Of a DNA stretch of 64,000 nt, positions 17,707 to 27,817 are shown one piece after another. The stretch's first letter is position 1, and the number at the start of each line of letters is the position of its first letter. The DNA lies in NCBI GenBank assembly GCA_010672825.2, contig JAAHFU020000002.1:1748001-1812000 (forward strand), given 5' to 3'. A program made the translations under genes and the position numbers. This stretch comes from Leptolyngbya sp. SIO1E4 (GTDB lineage Bacteria > Cyanobacteriota > Cyanobacteriia > Phormidesmidales > Phormidesmidaceae). The notes below the pieces were generated by a model. It was not told the origin of the DNA. It saw only the letters and a program-made list of their open reading frames with translations, and did not search any database.

Positions 17707-18264
17707 CTACAGTTCTTCCGGCAATTTATTTGCAATCAATGGCCAGTTATTGTGGACTCGTTCAAAGTTACCGGCTTCATCTTGCAAAAATTTCCTTTTA
17801 ACATCTTCATCGAGGAAAAAATAAAGCCTATCGTTGCGAACTAGCCATACAGTCGGATCCCCGTCCAGCTTTTTAGATAAAACGACGCCAAAGGTGCAAT
17901 ATCCTCCATTTCCAGGAACGTATTTCTCGGGATTCTCTGCGAACTTCACTTGATTTTCTGGGCTGCTAAAATGCCACTCTGCACCTTGCCAAGAGACAGA
18001 CCAGGCGGACTCACCTGGGATAGCTTGTTGAGCTTCTAGATAGGCCACGGCATCGTATCCTCGCAAAGCTCTTCCTTGTTCATCCACATTGAGGGTGGTT
18101 GGGGCTGTTGCAGTTGTTAAATGAGTTTCTGGCTCAAGAGTTAATTCTGAAATGGTAAGAGGGGTTTCTGTTCGCGGCAAGGGTGTCTGGATCCTTTGAC
18201 AACTACTGAGAAGGCTGATCAGACTGATGGTTGTTACAGAAGTTAGGAAACGCTGGTTCAACAT
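17707..18264 (-). CDS. YHS-domain lipoprotein
   Basis: I start the gene at the ATG complementary to 18262-18264, because it opens a lipoprotein signal (hydrophobic core followed by LLSSC). An upstream in-frame extension to 18405 has no such logic. The mature part carries a YHS-type domain: LRGYDAVAYLEAQQAIPGESAWSVSWQGAEWHFSSPENQVKFAENPEKYVPGNGGYC is spread over about 60 residues. Similar domains occur in periplasmic proteins of unknown role and in metal-handling proteins. Its place before a hybrid kinase hints at a sensory accessory role, which is inference. Confidence 0.8.
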   Translation of the reverse strand: MLNQRFLTSVTTISLISLLSSCQRIQTPLPRTETPLTISELTLEPETHLTTATAPTTLNVDEQGRALRGYDAVAYLEAQQAIPGESAWSVSWQGAEWHFSSPENQVKFAENPEKYVPGNGGYCTFGVVLSKKLDGDPTVWLVRNDRLYFFLDEDVKRKFLQDEAGNFERVHNNWPLIANKLPEEL

Positions 18265-18737
18265 AGGGATGATTGTAATTAAAGGGTAAGAAAACTCAGT
18301 TTCAAAGGATGATTGGCGATTAATCGACTTGAGACCCTGACGCTTCAGACCGTTTATCGTAGCCCTAAGATGCCCCAAGTTCAGAGCAGTTTTAGGGGGG
18401 GGCAAGCAAATCTAGGCCCAGTTTTGCTCGCCCCTTTAGAATCTCTTGAAATTCGAGATGTCCGCTGAAGGGACACTTAGAACTTGATTTACTATCCAGG
18501 GGCTGAACACGGTGTCAGGATTGGGCCATCCACTGTGACCAAAAAATTTTAGTCTGAAATTACTCTAAGGTAAAAATCTAAAAGGTAGAAATTACGATCC
18601 CTCTGGATCTCTATGTATAAAAATTATTGTCTACGCTCTATATTGTTTCGTGAGAGATATAGTCTAACGCCCTTCAATCCACTGCTGTGCCCTCCTATGC
18701 CCACAGATTTACCGAAATTCTAAACCGATAAAAATTC
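18265..18737. other. Intergenic region between the YHS protein gene and the giant kinase gene
   Basis: It is A/T-rich with no repeat, hairpin with a T-run, or RNA gene that I recognise. It holds the 3' end of the giant kinase transcript and the promoter of the YHS-kinase pair. Confidence 0.4.
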
Positions 18738-21700
18738 TTAGGGATCAATGATTGCCTGACTCAGATCTAGCAACATCTCATAATCGAAGTTTTCGACCTT
18801 TTGAGTCAAAGTTTGAGCTAAATCCGCTTGATTTGGGGGAATTTCTGCAATCAGCGCTAACATGCGGTCTAAATCGAGCCGTGCGATCGCGGTACGAAAT
18901 TGCAGAATCCATTCATGGGGCAGGGTCTGTAGGGCGGCCAGGGTGAGTGAGGAAGCCGCCGCGCCAGAAGCAGATTGTCGAGCTGAATCGTCTGATGCAT
19001 AGCGGTAACGAACGTCTAAATGCTCAGCCAGAATTTGGGTGATTTTTGCTGCTTGGATAGGTTTTTGCATAAAAGCATCACACCCAGCAGCCAGCGCCTG
19101 TGTCTGCCCATCTTCAAACACGCTGGCCGTGAGGGCAATGATTTTAGTGGGGGTGAAAGGCAAGTCTTCACTGTCTCTTCCTTGCTGCTGGGCTGCCCCC
19201 CGCTCTGTGGCCGTCTCCTGCGTTCCCTGGGCTCCCTCGGCTTCTATTGCCCGAATCTGTCGGGTCGTTTCATAGCCGTCCATCCCCGGCATGCGAATAT
19301 CCATAAACACCAGATCGGGATGCCAGTTTTGCCAACTACTCAGCCCTTCGTGGCCGTTAGGGGCCGTTTGCACCTCAAAGCCCAGGTCGATGAGCAATAA
19401 TCGCAGCAAAGCGCGGTTTGCCGAGTTGTCTTCAACAATCAGAATGCGATAAGCGGGCTGATGGGGAGCAATGGCAATAGCCCGTGACCGGGGCTGAGAC
19501 AGCTCTATCGCCGTCGCCTCGACTTCTGCAATGGGGATTTCAAACATGAAGGCAGCCCCCCCTCCGAGCTGACTTTTGACCGTCAGCTCACCCCCCATCA
19601 GACGAACAAATTGACGACTGATGGATAACCCTAGGCCAGTGCCTTCCTGGGAAAGACGACCGCTGGTGGTTTGGACAAAGGGGTCAAAAAGCACGTCAAG
19701 CTCTTCAGGGGCAATGCCACAGCCCGTATCTTCCACTGTGAAACGGAGTGTCCTCCCCGGTCTTGGGGCGTCGTTGCCTGGGTGCTCAGATATCTCGGAG
19801 CTGCCTGGCTCTACACGCAACACGACCTGACCTATCTGGGTAAATTTGATGGCGTTGCTGAGGAGATTAATCAATACTTGCTGCAGCTTGTGACTATCGG
19901 TTTGAACGTATGTCGGCAGCTGAGGTGGATAGGCGATCGCGAACGTTAGCCCTTTAGATTCGGCCTTCAGCTTGAGCATGTCTGAGACAGTGTTGAGCAG
20001 TTGGGGCAGGCTAAAGTTAACCGGATTCAGGGTTATGCGCCCCGCCTCAATCTTCGACATTTCTAAGATGTCATTAATCAAGGTCAGGAGGTGTTCCCCG
20101 CTTGTGTTGATAATCCTCAGTGCTTCCAGATGCTTGCTTGATAGCTGCCCATCTCGCGTCATCAGTTGGCTAAACCCTAAGATGGCGTTGAGGGGCGTTC
20201 GCAGTTCATGGCTCATATTTGCCAGAAAAATACTCTTGGCTCGGTTAGCGGCTTCTGCAGCATCCTTCGCGTCAACCAGCTCAGTCGTCCGCTCTGTTAC
20301 CCGAACTTCTAAATCTGCGTTGGCTCGTCGCAGCGCTTGCTCAGCCTGCTTAATATCGCTGATGTCCCGCATGATGGTGGATAGATATTCCAGCCTGCCA
20401 TCGGCAGACGTGTGCGCCATGATCAGCTGAGAGACTGGAATGGTCTCTCCAGAAGCTTTTCGCAGGGCTGTTTCCCCAATCCAAACGCCCTCACGAATTG
20501 CCGTAGGAATGCCCTCGTTGGCAACAATGTCCCAAGCCCATTGGGGGTGATACATCATCAGAGGAATTTGTGCAAAGTCCGTGTTGGGTGGCGATTCCTG
20601 TAGCTGCCGCAACTGTTGATTGAGCCAGATAGCTGTGCCCTCTGGAGAGGTGATCCCTACGTAATCGGACGAGGCTTCTAAGATGGTGAGCAGGCGGGCT
20701 TGTTCTTGCTCAAGGCGTTTGCGCTCGGTAATGTCTGTGGCGACGCCTGCAATGCGCAGTGCCTGGCCTTGTTCGTCATAGACAGGAACCGCGCGATCGC
20801 GAATCCACCGGATCTCACCGTCTGGCCGCACGATACGGTACTCGACCTCATAGTTACCGCTCAGTTCATCGTCCAGGTTAGCGGCAATCTGGTCGCGATC
20901 GTCGGGATGCAGCGTGGATAAAAAAGTTTCTATATCCAGGTTATCGGGGGAGCTACCCCAAACTTGCTCATAGGCAGGGCTGATGTACAAAAGCTGATGC
21001 TGCGGGGTGGTTAGCCAAAAGACATCGGTAATGTTTTCGGCAATCTGTCGGAAGCGTTCTTCACTGCTACGCAGTGCGTCTTCTGCCTGCTTCCGTTCGT
21101 CAATATCTGTGTGGGTGCCGAGAACCCGCACAGGGCACCCGGCCTGATCCCAAGCCACAATTTTGCCAATGGAGAAGAGCCACTTCCAGCGCCCATCCTG
21201 CGTTCGCATGCGAAACTCTACTTCATAGTGAGGAATCTCACCTGCGAGATAGGCCTGGGAAACCTGGTGAACCCGCTCACGATCATCCGGATGGAGCCGC
21301 CGCAACCATTTCAAATAGGTTTCTTGGAAGTTGGCTGGGTTATGGCCCAGCATCGTGGCATAGGTAGAACTCACAATGACATTGCCAGTACGCAAGTCCA
21401 GATCATAAAGACCCTGTTTAGAGGCAATTAAAGCTAGCCGTAGCCGCTCTTCGCTTTCTGCAAGGGCCTGTTCAGCCCGGTTGCGATCGCTTAAATCAAC
21501 ATCGATACAGTAGGTTTCTTGACCCCCCTTTAAGTTGGTTAACTTGACATGGCTGGAATATACGTCAACAGGGTCGTTATTTTTATTGCGGAGTTTCAGT
21601 TCTTTGTTGGGGCGAGGTTCCCCCTTGTGTGCCGTCTGGGGACGGACAACCGGTAGATGCTCATCCCAAATCTCTTCAGGAATGATCAACTCTGCTATCG

Positions 21701-24218
21701 ATTTGCCCAACGCCTCAGCCCGTGAATAGCCGTAGAGTTCCTCACTGGCTCGGTTCCAAAAGATGACTTGTCGATCTTCGTTATAGCCTTGAATCGGGTT
21801 AGGGGTTGCTTCAAACAGCGTCCGGAAACGCTCTTCACTCTCTTGCAATGCCAGTTCTGCCTGTTTACGTTCAGTGATGTCGACAACCACAGCAATATAA
21901 GACTGAGGGGTCCCTTGGGCACTCCACACTGCCGATACGGTTGTATGCGCCCAAAGCAGGCTGCCATCTTGAGTGACATATCGCTTCTCAAGGGAAAAAT
22001 CTTGGACACTCCCCTGGCGTAGCTGTTGAATCGCCTCCAGACTGGAGGTCACATCTTCGGGATAGGTCAAATCAAAGAACGTGATCTGGGAGAGCGCCTC
22101 AGCGGAATAGCCCAACCAATCACAGAAACGCTGATTGGCTTTCAGAATTCGATGGGTGTTGCCTCCGCTTTGCACAATGCCCACCGCAGCCGAATTGAAG
22201 ATGGTTTGCAATTCCTGTTCGCGAGTCTGCAGGGTTAAGGTGCGCTCGCGGACGTTGGCTTCCAAGTTGCGGTTAAGCTGCTCTAATGCGGATTGAGCCC
22301 GGAGTCGTTCTAGATCAGCACGCTTGCGATCGCTGATGTCGCGCACAATCACTAAGACTTCATTGTCACCAGAGGGGACGATGCGCACCTCCTCGGTAAC
22401 GGGCGCTTCACCGTTCGCAAGGGCCTGCTCATAAATCTGCAGTTCCCCCGTTGTCAGGGCTTGACGAAGATAGACGAGGCGCTGGTTAACCAGGTCAGGG
22501 GGCAACCCTTGCTCATAGATACCGCGCCCCACTAAACCGGCCCCTACGGCGATGTTGCCAGCATCAAAAAGGTCAAGATAGATGCCCTCACCACTCATGC
22601 GAATGATCAAATCGGGTAAAGCACTCACCAAGGCCCGATGTTTATGTTCACTGTGGCGCAGGGCTTCCTCTGCCCGTTTACGATGACTAATATCTCGGGC
22701 AACCCAAATCACCTGATCCGTTGCAATGGGGGAACATTTGGCGCTAAACCAAACCTCAGCTTCACCGATGGGCAAACAATATTCAATTTCCTGGGTTGCC
22801 TGGGTTTCTAACACCTGATGAATGTGACTGAGGAAGGTATCCGCTGTTTCTACCGGAAAAATGTCATGTAGCGTTCTGCCAACCACCTCTTCTGCGGGTC
22901 GGTATAGTTTGCCGGGCTGGGTCGAGACTGCTTTGAGATACTGGCCTTGCCGATCCTGCACCAGCACAACATCATCCATGGCCTCAAACACCCCCCGCAA
23001 TTCTGCCTCAGACTCTCGCAGCTGAGTTTCAATGCGTTTGCGATCGGTGATATCAAAGGTTACGGCGGTGACGACCCAGCAATCCTGAACCTCATCCCGA
23101 CGCGCCGTGTAGCTTTCGTTAATCCAGCGGATAGAGCCATCGCGGTGGCGAAATCGATACTCGATTTCGCCTTGGGTTTGTCCCTGGATAATCGCCCGCA
23201 CATCCGGCAAAATGACGGTTTTAATATCTTCCGGCAAGATCCGTGAGTCCCATAGGTTCGAACGACCCATCAACTCATCTGGAGGATAGCCATAAACCCA
23301 CTCGCTGGCTGGGGAGATGTAATCATATTTCCAAACCGTCTCTGAAAGGAGCCGGAAGCTGGCAATGCAGGCCTTAGAGCTGTTAAGAATATCGCTGAGT
23401 TGGGCTTTAGAGTCTCGTAAATCTTGTTCCAGGCGTTTGCGATCACTAATATCTTCGATGATAGCGAGATCACTTGCGGGGCAGCTGGTCTCATCCTGAA
23501 GTACGGACAGGGTAACCCGCGTCCAAACAACATGACCAGCCTTCGCGACATATCGCTTTTCGAAGGTGATAGCGTCTACTTCACCACTAAACAACTGTCG
23601 TTCTCGTTCTGCTTGACCGACTAAATCATCGGGGTGGGTTACCGCTTGATAGGTCAGCTGCAGCAACTCTGCCTCGCTGTAGCCCAACATGTCGCAAAAT
23701 CGCTGGTTAACCTGAATAAATTGACCCGATTCATCGGCCTGGTTAATCCCAACGGCAACCTGCCTGAAGGCATCTTGTCGTTTACAAGTGGCCAATTCCT
23801 GCTGCAGTTGATGCTGTTGCCAGAGATTGCGGAGGGTGCAGCTTAGCCGGAGCCCGGTCAGCTGAGATTTCACCAAGTAATCCAGCACACCACTCTTGAG
23901 GATGGTTGCCGCCAAGGTTTCATCTGCATCCTCCAGCAGCACCCCAAAAGCTGGGACCGGATCTCCCCAAAGCTTTTGCAGCAGAGATAGCCCCTCCGCA
24001 TGAGACTGCCTGTCTAGCAACACGACATCCGGAGCCCACCGCAATTGGGATGTTAGAGCCTGAGCACGTGCCGTGACCGGTTGCTGGGCGATAGCCGCCC
24101 AATCCACCTCGATAAGTGTGCCTTGCCAACTAGCACTTGCCCCCAACAAATGCCGACACCTTGCCCGCTCTGCCGACGAGTTCAGCAGCAACAAAACAGT
24201 TGGATCAGCATTCGCCAT
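18738..24218 (-). CDS. Giant soluble hybrid histidine kinase with about nine PAS domains
   Basis: The 1826-residue protein has no transmembrane segment. Residues 1-135 are a receiver-like domain (VVLLDRQ at the phospho-acceptor position). From about 140 to 1290 come some nine PAS/PAC units, recognised by repeated openings such as SEERFRTLFEATPNPI and by WTRVT/ITDRKR endings. HisKA follows with its histidine near residue 1337 (ANMSHELRTP), then HATPase_c (EDTGCGIAPEE, GTGLGLSIS), a receiver with its aspartate near 1637 (LVFMDIRMPGMDGYE), and the terminal helical module PHEWILQFRTAIARLD. Such kinases integrate several cytoplasmic cues. It is divergent from the multi-domain regulator at 24686, its likely partner. 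Confidence 0.93.
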   Translation of the reverse strand: MANADPTVLLLLNSSAERARCRHLLGASASWQGTLIEVDWAAIAQQPVTARAQALTSQLRWAPDVVLLDRQSHAEGLSLLQKLWGDPVPAFGVLLEDADETLAATILKSGVLDYLVKSQLTGLRLSCTLRNLWQQHQLQQELATCKRQDAFRQVAVGINQADESGQFIQVNQRFCDMLGYSEAELLQLTYQAVTHPDDLVGQAERERQLFSGEVDAITFEKRYVAKAGHVVWTRVTLSVLQDETSCPASDLAIIEDISDRKRLEQDLRDSKAQLSDILNSSKACIASFRLLSETVWKYDYISPASEWVYGYPPDELMGRSNLWDSRILPEDIKTVILPDVRAIIQGQTQGEIEYRFRHRDGSIRWINESYTARRDEVQDCWVVTAVTFDITDRKRIETQLRESEAELRGVFEAMDDVVLVQDRQGQYLKAVSTQPGKLYRPAEEVVGRTLHDIFPVETADTFLSHIHQVLETQATQEIEYCLPIGEAEVWFSAKCSPIATDQVIWVARDISHRKRAEEALRHSEHKHRALVSALPDLIIRMSGEGIYLDLFDAGNIAVGAGLVGRGIYEQGLPPDLVNQRLVYLRQALTTGELQIYEQALANGEAPVTEEVRIVPSGDNEVLVIVRDISDRKRADLERLRAQSALEQLNRNLEANVRERTLTLQTREQELQTIFNSAAVGIVQSGGNTHRILKANQRFCDWLGYSAEALSQITFFDLTYPEDVTSSLEAIQQLRQGSVQDFSLEKRYVTQDGSLLWAHTTVSAVWSAQGTPQSYIAVVVDITERKQAELALQESEERFRTLFEATPNPIQGYNEDRQVIFWNRASEELYGYSRAEALGKSIAELIIPEEIWDEHLPVVRPQTAHKGEPRPNKELKLRNKNNDPVDVYSSHVKLTNLKGGQETYCIDVDLSDRNRAEQALAESEERLRLALIASKQGLYDLDLRTGNVIVSSTYATMLGHNPANFQETYLKWLRRLHPDDRERVHQVSQAYLAGEIPHYEVEFRMRTQDGRWKWLFSIGKIVAWDQAGCPVRVLGTHTDIDERKQAEDALRSSEERFRQIAENITDVFWLTTPQHQLLYISPAYEQVWGSSPDNLDIETFLSTLHPDDRDQIAANLDDELSGNYEVEYRIVRPDGEIRWIRDRAVPVYDEQGQALRIAGVATDITERKRLEQEQARLLTILEASSDYVGITSPEGTAIWLNQQLRQLQESPPNTDFAQIPLMMYHPQWAWDIVANEGIPTAIREGVWIGETALRKASGETIPVSQLIMAHTSADGRLEYLSTIMRDISDIKQAEQALRRANADLEVRVTERTTELVDAKDAAEAANRAKSIFLANMSHELRTPLNAILGFSQLMTRDGQLSSKHLEALRIINTSGEHLLTLINDILEMSKIEAGRITLNPVNFSLPQLLNTVSDMLKLKAESKGLTFAIAYPPQLPTYVQTDSHKLQQVLINLLSNAIKFTQIGQVVLRVEPGSSEISEHPGNDAPRPGRTLRFTVEDTGCGIAPEELDVLFDPFVQTTSGRLSQEGTGLGLSISRQFVRLMGGELTVKSQLGGGAAFMFEIPIAEVEATAIELSQPRSRAIAIAPHQPAYRILIVEDNSANRALLRLLLIDLGFEVQTAPNGHEGLSSWQNWHPDLVFMDIRMPGMDGYETTRQIRAIEAEGAQGTQETATERGAAQQQGRDSEDLPFTPTKIIALTASVFEDGQTQALAAGCDAFMQKPIQAAKITQILAEHLDVRYRYASDDSARQSASGAAASSLTLAALQTLPHEWILQFRTAIARLDLDRMLALIAEIPPNQADLAQTLTQKVENFDYEMLLDLSQAIIDP

Positions 24219-24685
24219 GGTAGGGTGACTTTAAAATGTGGCAGTAACTAAGCAGAACTCTCTCTATCGTTCAGCAGAACTGTGGCAGCTTTGTGACGTA
24301 TCCCACCCTGATACACAATCTGGTACATCTTCCTTTGGCGTAGGAACTTCGGATTTCCCAACGGTAATCACACCAAACTGAGCCGCTAAGTCAAGGTACC
24401 CAACCATAGCTACACGGTCTCAGAAGCACCCTCATCCTGCTTCCGATATTTGATCAGCAGTCAGGTGGCTTGACCTCACCTCCTCAATGCTGATCAGATT
24501 TGACGTTTATACTAAAAATCTACAGAAGCTGTACAAACCCTACAGACTATCAGGTGCATTTTTGGCCAATCCTGTTTGTCAACGCCCCCATAACAGCGGG
24601 AAATTGCAAATGTACTCTGTCCTGGTTAATGGGAATTATAGTTCCAGTGAATCAGGCACCATGGTTCCACTGATTAAAAAGCATA
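24219..24685. other. Shared promoter region of giant kinase and multi-domain regulator
   Basis: The 467 bp lie between divergent genes. CTACAGA occurs twice, at about 24520 and 24540, with GTACAAA between them, a loose set of direct repeats that might bind the OmpR-type domain of the regulator. Spacing is 11 and 9 bp, so this is weak. Confidence 0.35.
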
Positions 24686-27154
24686 ATGAAAATCCTTTTA
24701 GTCGAAGATGATGAAATACTGGTTGCGAATCTAGCTGCCAACTTGGCCTCCCAAAACTATCTGGTTGAATCGGCTGCAGATGGCAAACGGGGTTGGGAAT
24801 ATGCCCAAGCTACCCAGTACGACCTCATCGTCCTCGATGTGAACCTGCCTGAACTAGATGGCATTTCCCTCTGTCGACGTCTGCGTCACGCTCACTATGA
24901 AGGTGCCATTTTGCTGTTAACGGCAAAAGCAGACAGCCGTTATAAAGTTTTGGGGCTAGATGCAGGTGCCGACGACTATGTGGTGAAACCCTGCCCCATT
25001 GAGGAACTCTCCGCTCGCATCCGGGCGCTCCTGCGCCGCCCTCAAGGGGTCACGTCGACGATTCTGTATTGGGGTGCCCTACAGCTAGATCCCAGCACTT
25101 GTCAGGTGCGTTTTGCAGAGCAGGATATTTCGCTTTCCCCCAAGGAGTACGGCCTCTTAGAGTTGTTCCTCCGTAATCCACAGCGGGTTTTTAGTAGCGC
25201 CATGTTGTTGGAGCGTCTGTGGGGGTTTGATGAGATGCCGGGAGAAGAAACCATCCGGACTCATATCAAACGCCTGCGCCGCAAGCTGAAGCATGCCGGG
25301 GCCGATGAGGCCATTGAGAATATTTACGGCATGGGGTATCGACTGATGCCGCCGCCTGAGACGGAGCCTTTGCAGGCTAACACAGCTCCCGATTCTGGCG
25401 AGGCAACGACTCCGAGCGTCAATCTTGCTCCCCAGACGACAGATGACACCCCACAGATCCAATCAGGAACCGTTCCTGCCGCTATCTCTGACGCAAGAGC
25501 GGTGGCGGATGCGACCCCTGAAGCCGCGGCCAGAGCAGCGGCGGCGGCGGCGCTGGGTCAGTTCAGCGATGTCATTGCTAGCCGTCTAGCCGTGTTAGAT
25601 AAGGCGGCGATCGCACTGGACGCTGCCAGCCTATCGGATGAATTGCAGCAGCAGGCGCAGCAGGCAGCCCATAAACTGGCTGGTTCTCTTGGTATGTTTG
25701 GGTTGGCCGACGGCTCTGCCCTGAGCCGAAACATTGAGGTGAGTTTACAGCAGGAGCTGGCACAGATTGACCCCTCCCAGACCTGTGAGTGGATTCGTCA
25801 ACTGCATCAAACGCTGGAAACCATTTTCAAGGCACCCCCTCAAACCCCAGAGGTTGACCCTGTCAATGATAGTGAACAGATGATCACTCAGGCGGATAGA
25901 GCGCCCCTTGCTGCCCCCTCCCTGCCTTTGTTACTGATTATCTCGACAGATTCCACCCTTCGCATTGGGCTGGTGGCGATCGCTCAAAACACCCTGCAAA
26001 TTATTCACGCCGAAGATTTCCAACAAGCACAGCAGCAGCTTTCTCAGCAGCGCCCCGACACAATTTTGCTGGACATGGCCACGTTCCCCAACGACGAAGC
26101 CAGGCAGCCATTTTTAATTGCCATGGCCACAAACCATCCTAATTTGCCAGTGTTGGCACTGACGAGCCAAGACACTTTTGAGACCCGATTAGAAATCACC
26201 CGTTGCTGCCGCTGCACTTTTCTGCCAGGCTCCACCCCGGCGTTACAAATCTTGGATACCGCGCTCGAACTGTGTCAGGGAAAAGGGCCATCAACGCCCC
26301 ATGTCCTGGCAGTAGATGATGATCCTATCGTACTCAAGTCCCTCGAACAGCAGCTATCCCCCTGGGGTATGCAGGTAACCACTCTTGAGGATCCTCGACA
26401 GCTTTGGGATGTGCTGCCGCAGCTCAACCCTGATCTACTGATGCTAGATGTCGAAATGCCCCATGTTGAAGGCATTGAGCTTTGCCAGGTGATTCGCAGC
26501 GATCATTATTGGAGTCATCTCCCAGTTCTATTTCTGACTGCCTGTCGAGACACTGAAACTGTTCTACGACTGTACCGTGCCGGAGCAGATGACTATGTTG
26601 CCAAACCCTTCACTGACTCAGAACTGATTGCTCGGATCCTGAACCGGCTCGGTCGCAACCGCTTAACACAACAATTGGTCACGGTTGACCCCACAACAGG
26701 ATTGATGACTGAGCAACAAGCTCTCAGAGACATTCATCGCAACTTCACCCTCGCCCAGCGACATCGCCAACCCTATTGCCTGACGATGATTGCTGTGGAA
26801 TCACCTGGGTTACAAGGTAATGCAAGGCAATCGTTGCTCAATAATCAGGTTGTCTGTGAAATTGCCAAACTCCTAAGCCAGAGACTGCGCCAAGAAGACA
26901 TCGTTGCCCAGGCGGCCCCCAATGTTTTCCTATTAGGAATGTATGGAATATACAGGCAACAAGCGGAAAGACGTTTAGAGACCCTGCTTCAGGAATTACA
27001 CAAAAGTACCAGTAAAGTCTTAGGAGAAAGTGCTTTACAATTGTCTTTTAAGGTAGGGCTTGCTGCTGCACCTGAAGAGGGTGAAAATATCTCAATTCTG
27101 CGTCGATCAGCAGAAGCCAACCTCAATGAAATTATTCCTTCTTTATCATCATGA
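24686..27154 (+). CDS. Multi-domain response regulator: REC, OmpR-type DNA-binding, HPt, REC-like, REC, degenerate GGDEF
   Basis: The 822-residue protein opens as an OmpR-family regulator: receiver with D51 in LIVLDVNLPELDG, then winged helix to about residue 225 ending NIYGMGYRL. A Pro/Ala-rich linker leads to an HPt domain with H329 in AAHKLAGSLGMFGLA. Next is a receiver-like domain (about 410-530) with poor conservation, then a full receiver with D588 in LLMLDVEMP and lysine in YVAKPF. The C-terminus (about 660-822) has the DPTTGLMT start and overall plan of GGDEF domains but lacks the GGDEF signature, so it probably makes no cyclic di-GMP. It combines phosphotransfer and transcription output in one chain. 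Confidence 0.9.
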   Translation: MKILLVEDDEILVANLAANLASQNYLVESAADGKRGWEYAQATQYDLIVLDVNLPELDGISLCRRLRHAHYEGAILLLTAKADSRYKVLGLDAGADDYVVKPCPIEELSARIRALLRRPQGVTSTILYWGALQLDPSTCQVRFAEQDISLSPKEYGLLELFLRNPQRVFSSAMLLERLWGFDEMPGEETIRTHIKRLRRKLKHAGADEAIENIYGMGYRLMPPPETEPLQANTAPDSGEATTPSVNLAPQTTDDTPQIQSGTVPAAISDARAVADATPEAAARAAAAAALGQFSDVIASRLAVLDKAAIALDAASLSDELQQQAQQAAHKLAGSLGMFGLADGSALSRNIEVSLQQELAQIDPSQTCEWIRQLHQTLETIFKAPPQTPEVDPVNDSEQMITQADRAPLAAPSLPLLLIISTDSTLRIGLVAIAQNTLQIIHAEDFQQAQQQLSQQRPDTILLDMATFPNDEARQPFLIAMATNHPNLPVLALTSQDTFETRLEITRCCRCTFLPGSTPALQILDTALELCQGKGPSTPHVLAVDDDPIVLKSLEQQLSPWGMQVTTLEDPRQLWDVLPQLNPDLLMLDVEMPHVEGIELCQVIRSDHYWSHLPVLFLTACRDTETVLRLYRAGADDYVAKPFTDSELIARILNRLGRNRLTQQLVTVDPTTGLMTEQQALRDIHRNFTLAQRHRQPYCLTMIAVESPGLQGNARQSLLNNQVVCEIAKLLSQRLRQEDIVAQAAPNVFLLGMYGIYRQQAERRLETLLQELHKSTSKVLGESALQLSFKVGLAAAPEEGENISILRRSAEANLNEIIPSLSS

Positions 27155-27233
27155 TTAACCAAAGCGTTCTAATTAAGATAAATAGTTTGCTAGATAAAGT
27201 TCTTTCAAGGTAGACACCTACAGTTTTTTAATC

Positions 27234-27629
27234 ATGATAGATACCCGGTGTATTTTAATCATTGACGACGAACCTGATATTCGTGAGATCGCTAAATTAA
27301 GCCTAAACATCACTAAGCAATGGGCCGTTCTTACAGCAGCTTCAGGCACCGAAGGCTTTACGATTGCGGCGAATCAGAATCCAGATGCAATTTTACTGGA
27401 TGTTGTGATGCCTATCGTAGATGGTTTAGACACCCTCAAAAATCTAAAATTGCATCCACAAACGCAACATATTCCAGTTATCTTACTCACGGCGACAGCC
27501 AAGCTGGCAATGCAGTCAGATTACGTACAGTGGGGGGCTCAAGGCATTCTGATTAAGCCCTTTGACCCCGGTATTTTGGGAGAACAAATTGAGACCGCCC
27601 TGGGGTGGTCATCCTTGAAAAGTGTCTAG
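27234..27629 (+). CDS. Stand-alone CheY-like receiver protein
   Basis: The 131 residues form one receiver domain: acidic pair in ILIIDDEPD, phospho-acceptor in AILLDVVMP, threonine in VILLTAT and lysine in ILIKPFDP. There is no output domain, so it must act through protein contacts or as a phosphate sink. It lies 79 bp after the multi-domain regulator on the same strand and may be cotranscribed. Confidence 0.93.
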   Translation: MIDTRCILIIDDEPDIREIAKLSLNITKQWAVLTAASGTEGFTIAANQNPDAILLDVVMPIVDGLDTLKNLKLHPQTQHIPVILLTATAKLAMQSDYVQWGAQGILIKPFDPGILGEQIETALGWSSLKSV

Positions 27630-27686
27630 TGGTCTTGCCCTAATCGAACCGACAGCTATTGTTGCTAGCAAGTACTGCATGAGTAG

Positions 27687-27735
27687 CTATAGGCCCTGGC
27701 GACAACGATTTCATGGCTGTCGCCAGGGCCTATAG
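27687..27735. terminator. Perfect 18-bp inverted repeat between convergent genes
   Basis: CTATAGGCCCTGGCGACA (27687-27704) pairs fully with 27718-27735 around a 13-nt loop. It lies between the converging CheY-like and EAL genes. No T-run follows on either strand, so it may be a bidirectional terminator of non-classical type or an mRNA 3'-end stabiliser. Confidence 0.65.
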
Positions 27736-27817
27736 TAATCGATGGTCAAAATTATCGACCCTTTCCTAGTTTGAAAGGTGTGACTCGCAGCTATAAATAT
27801 GCCTACAGGCGTGAAGT

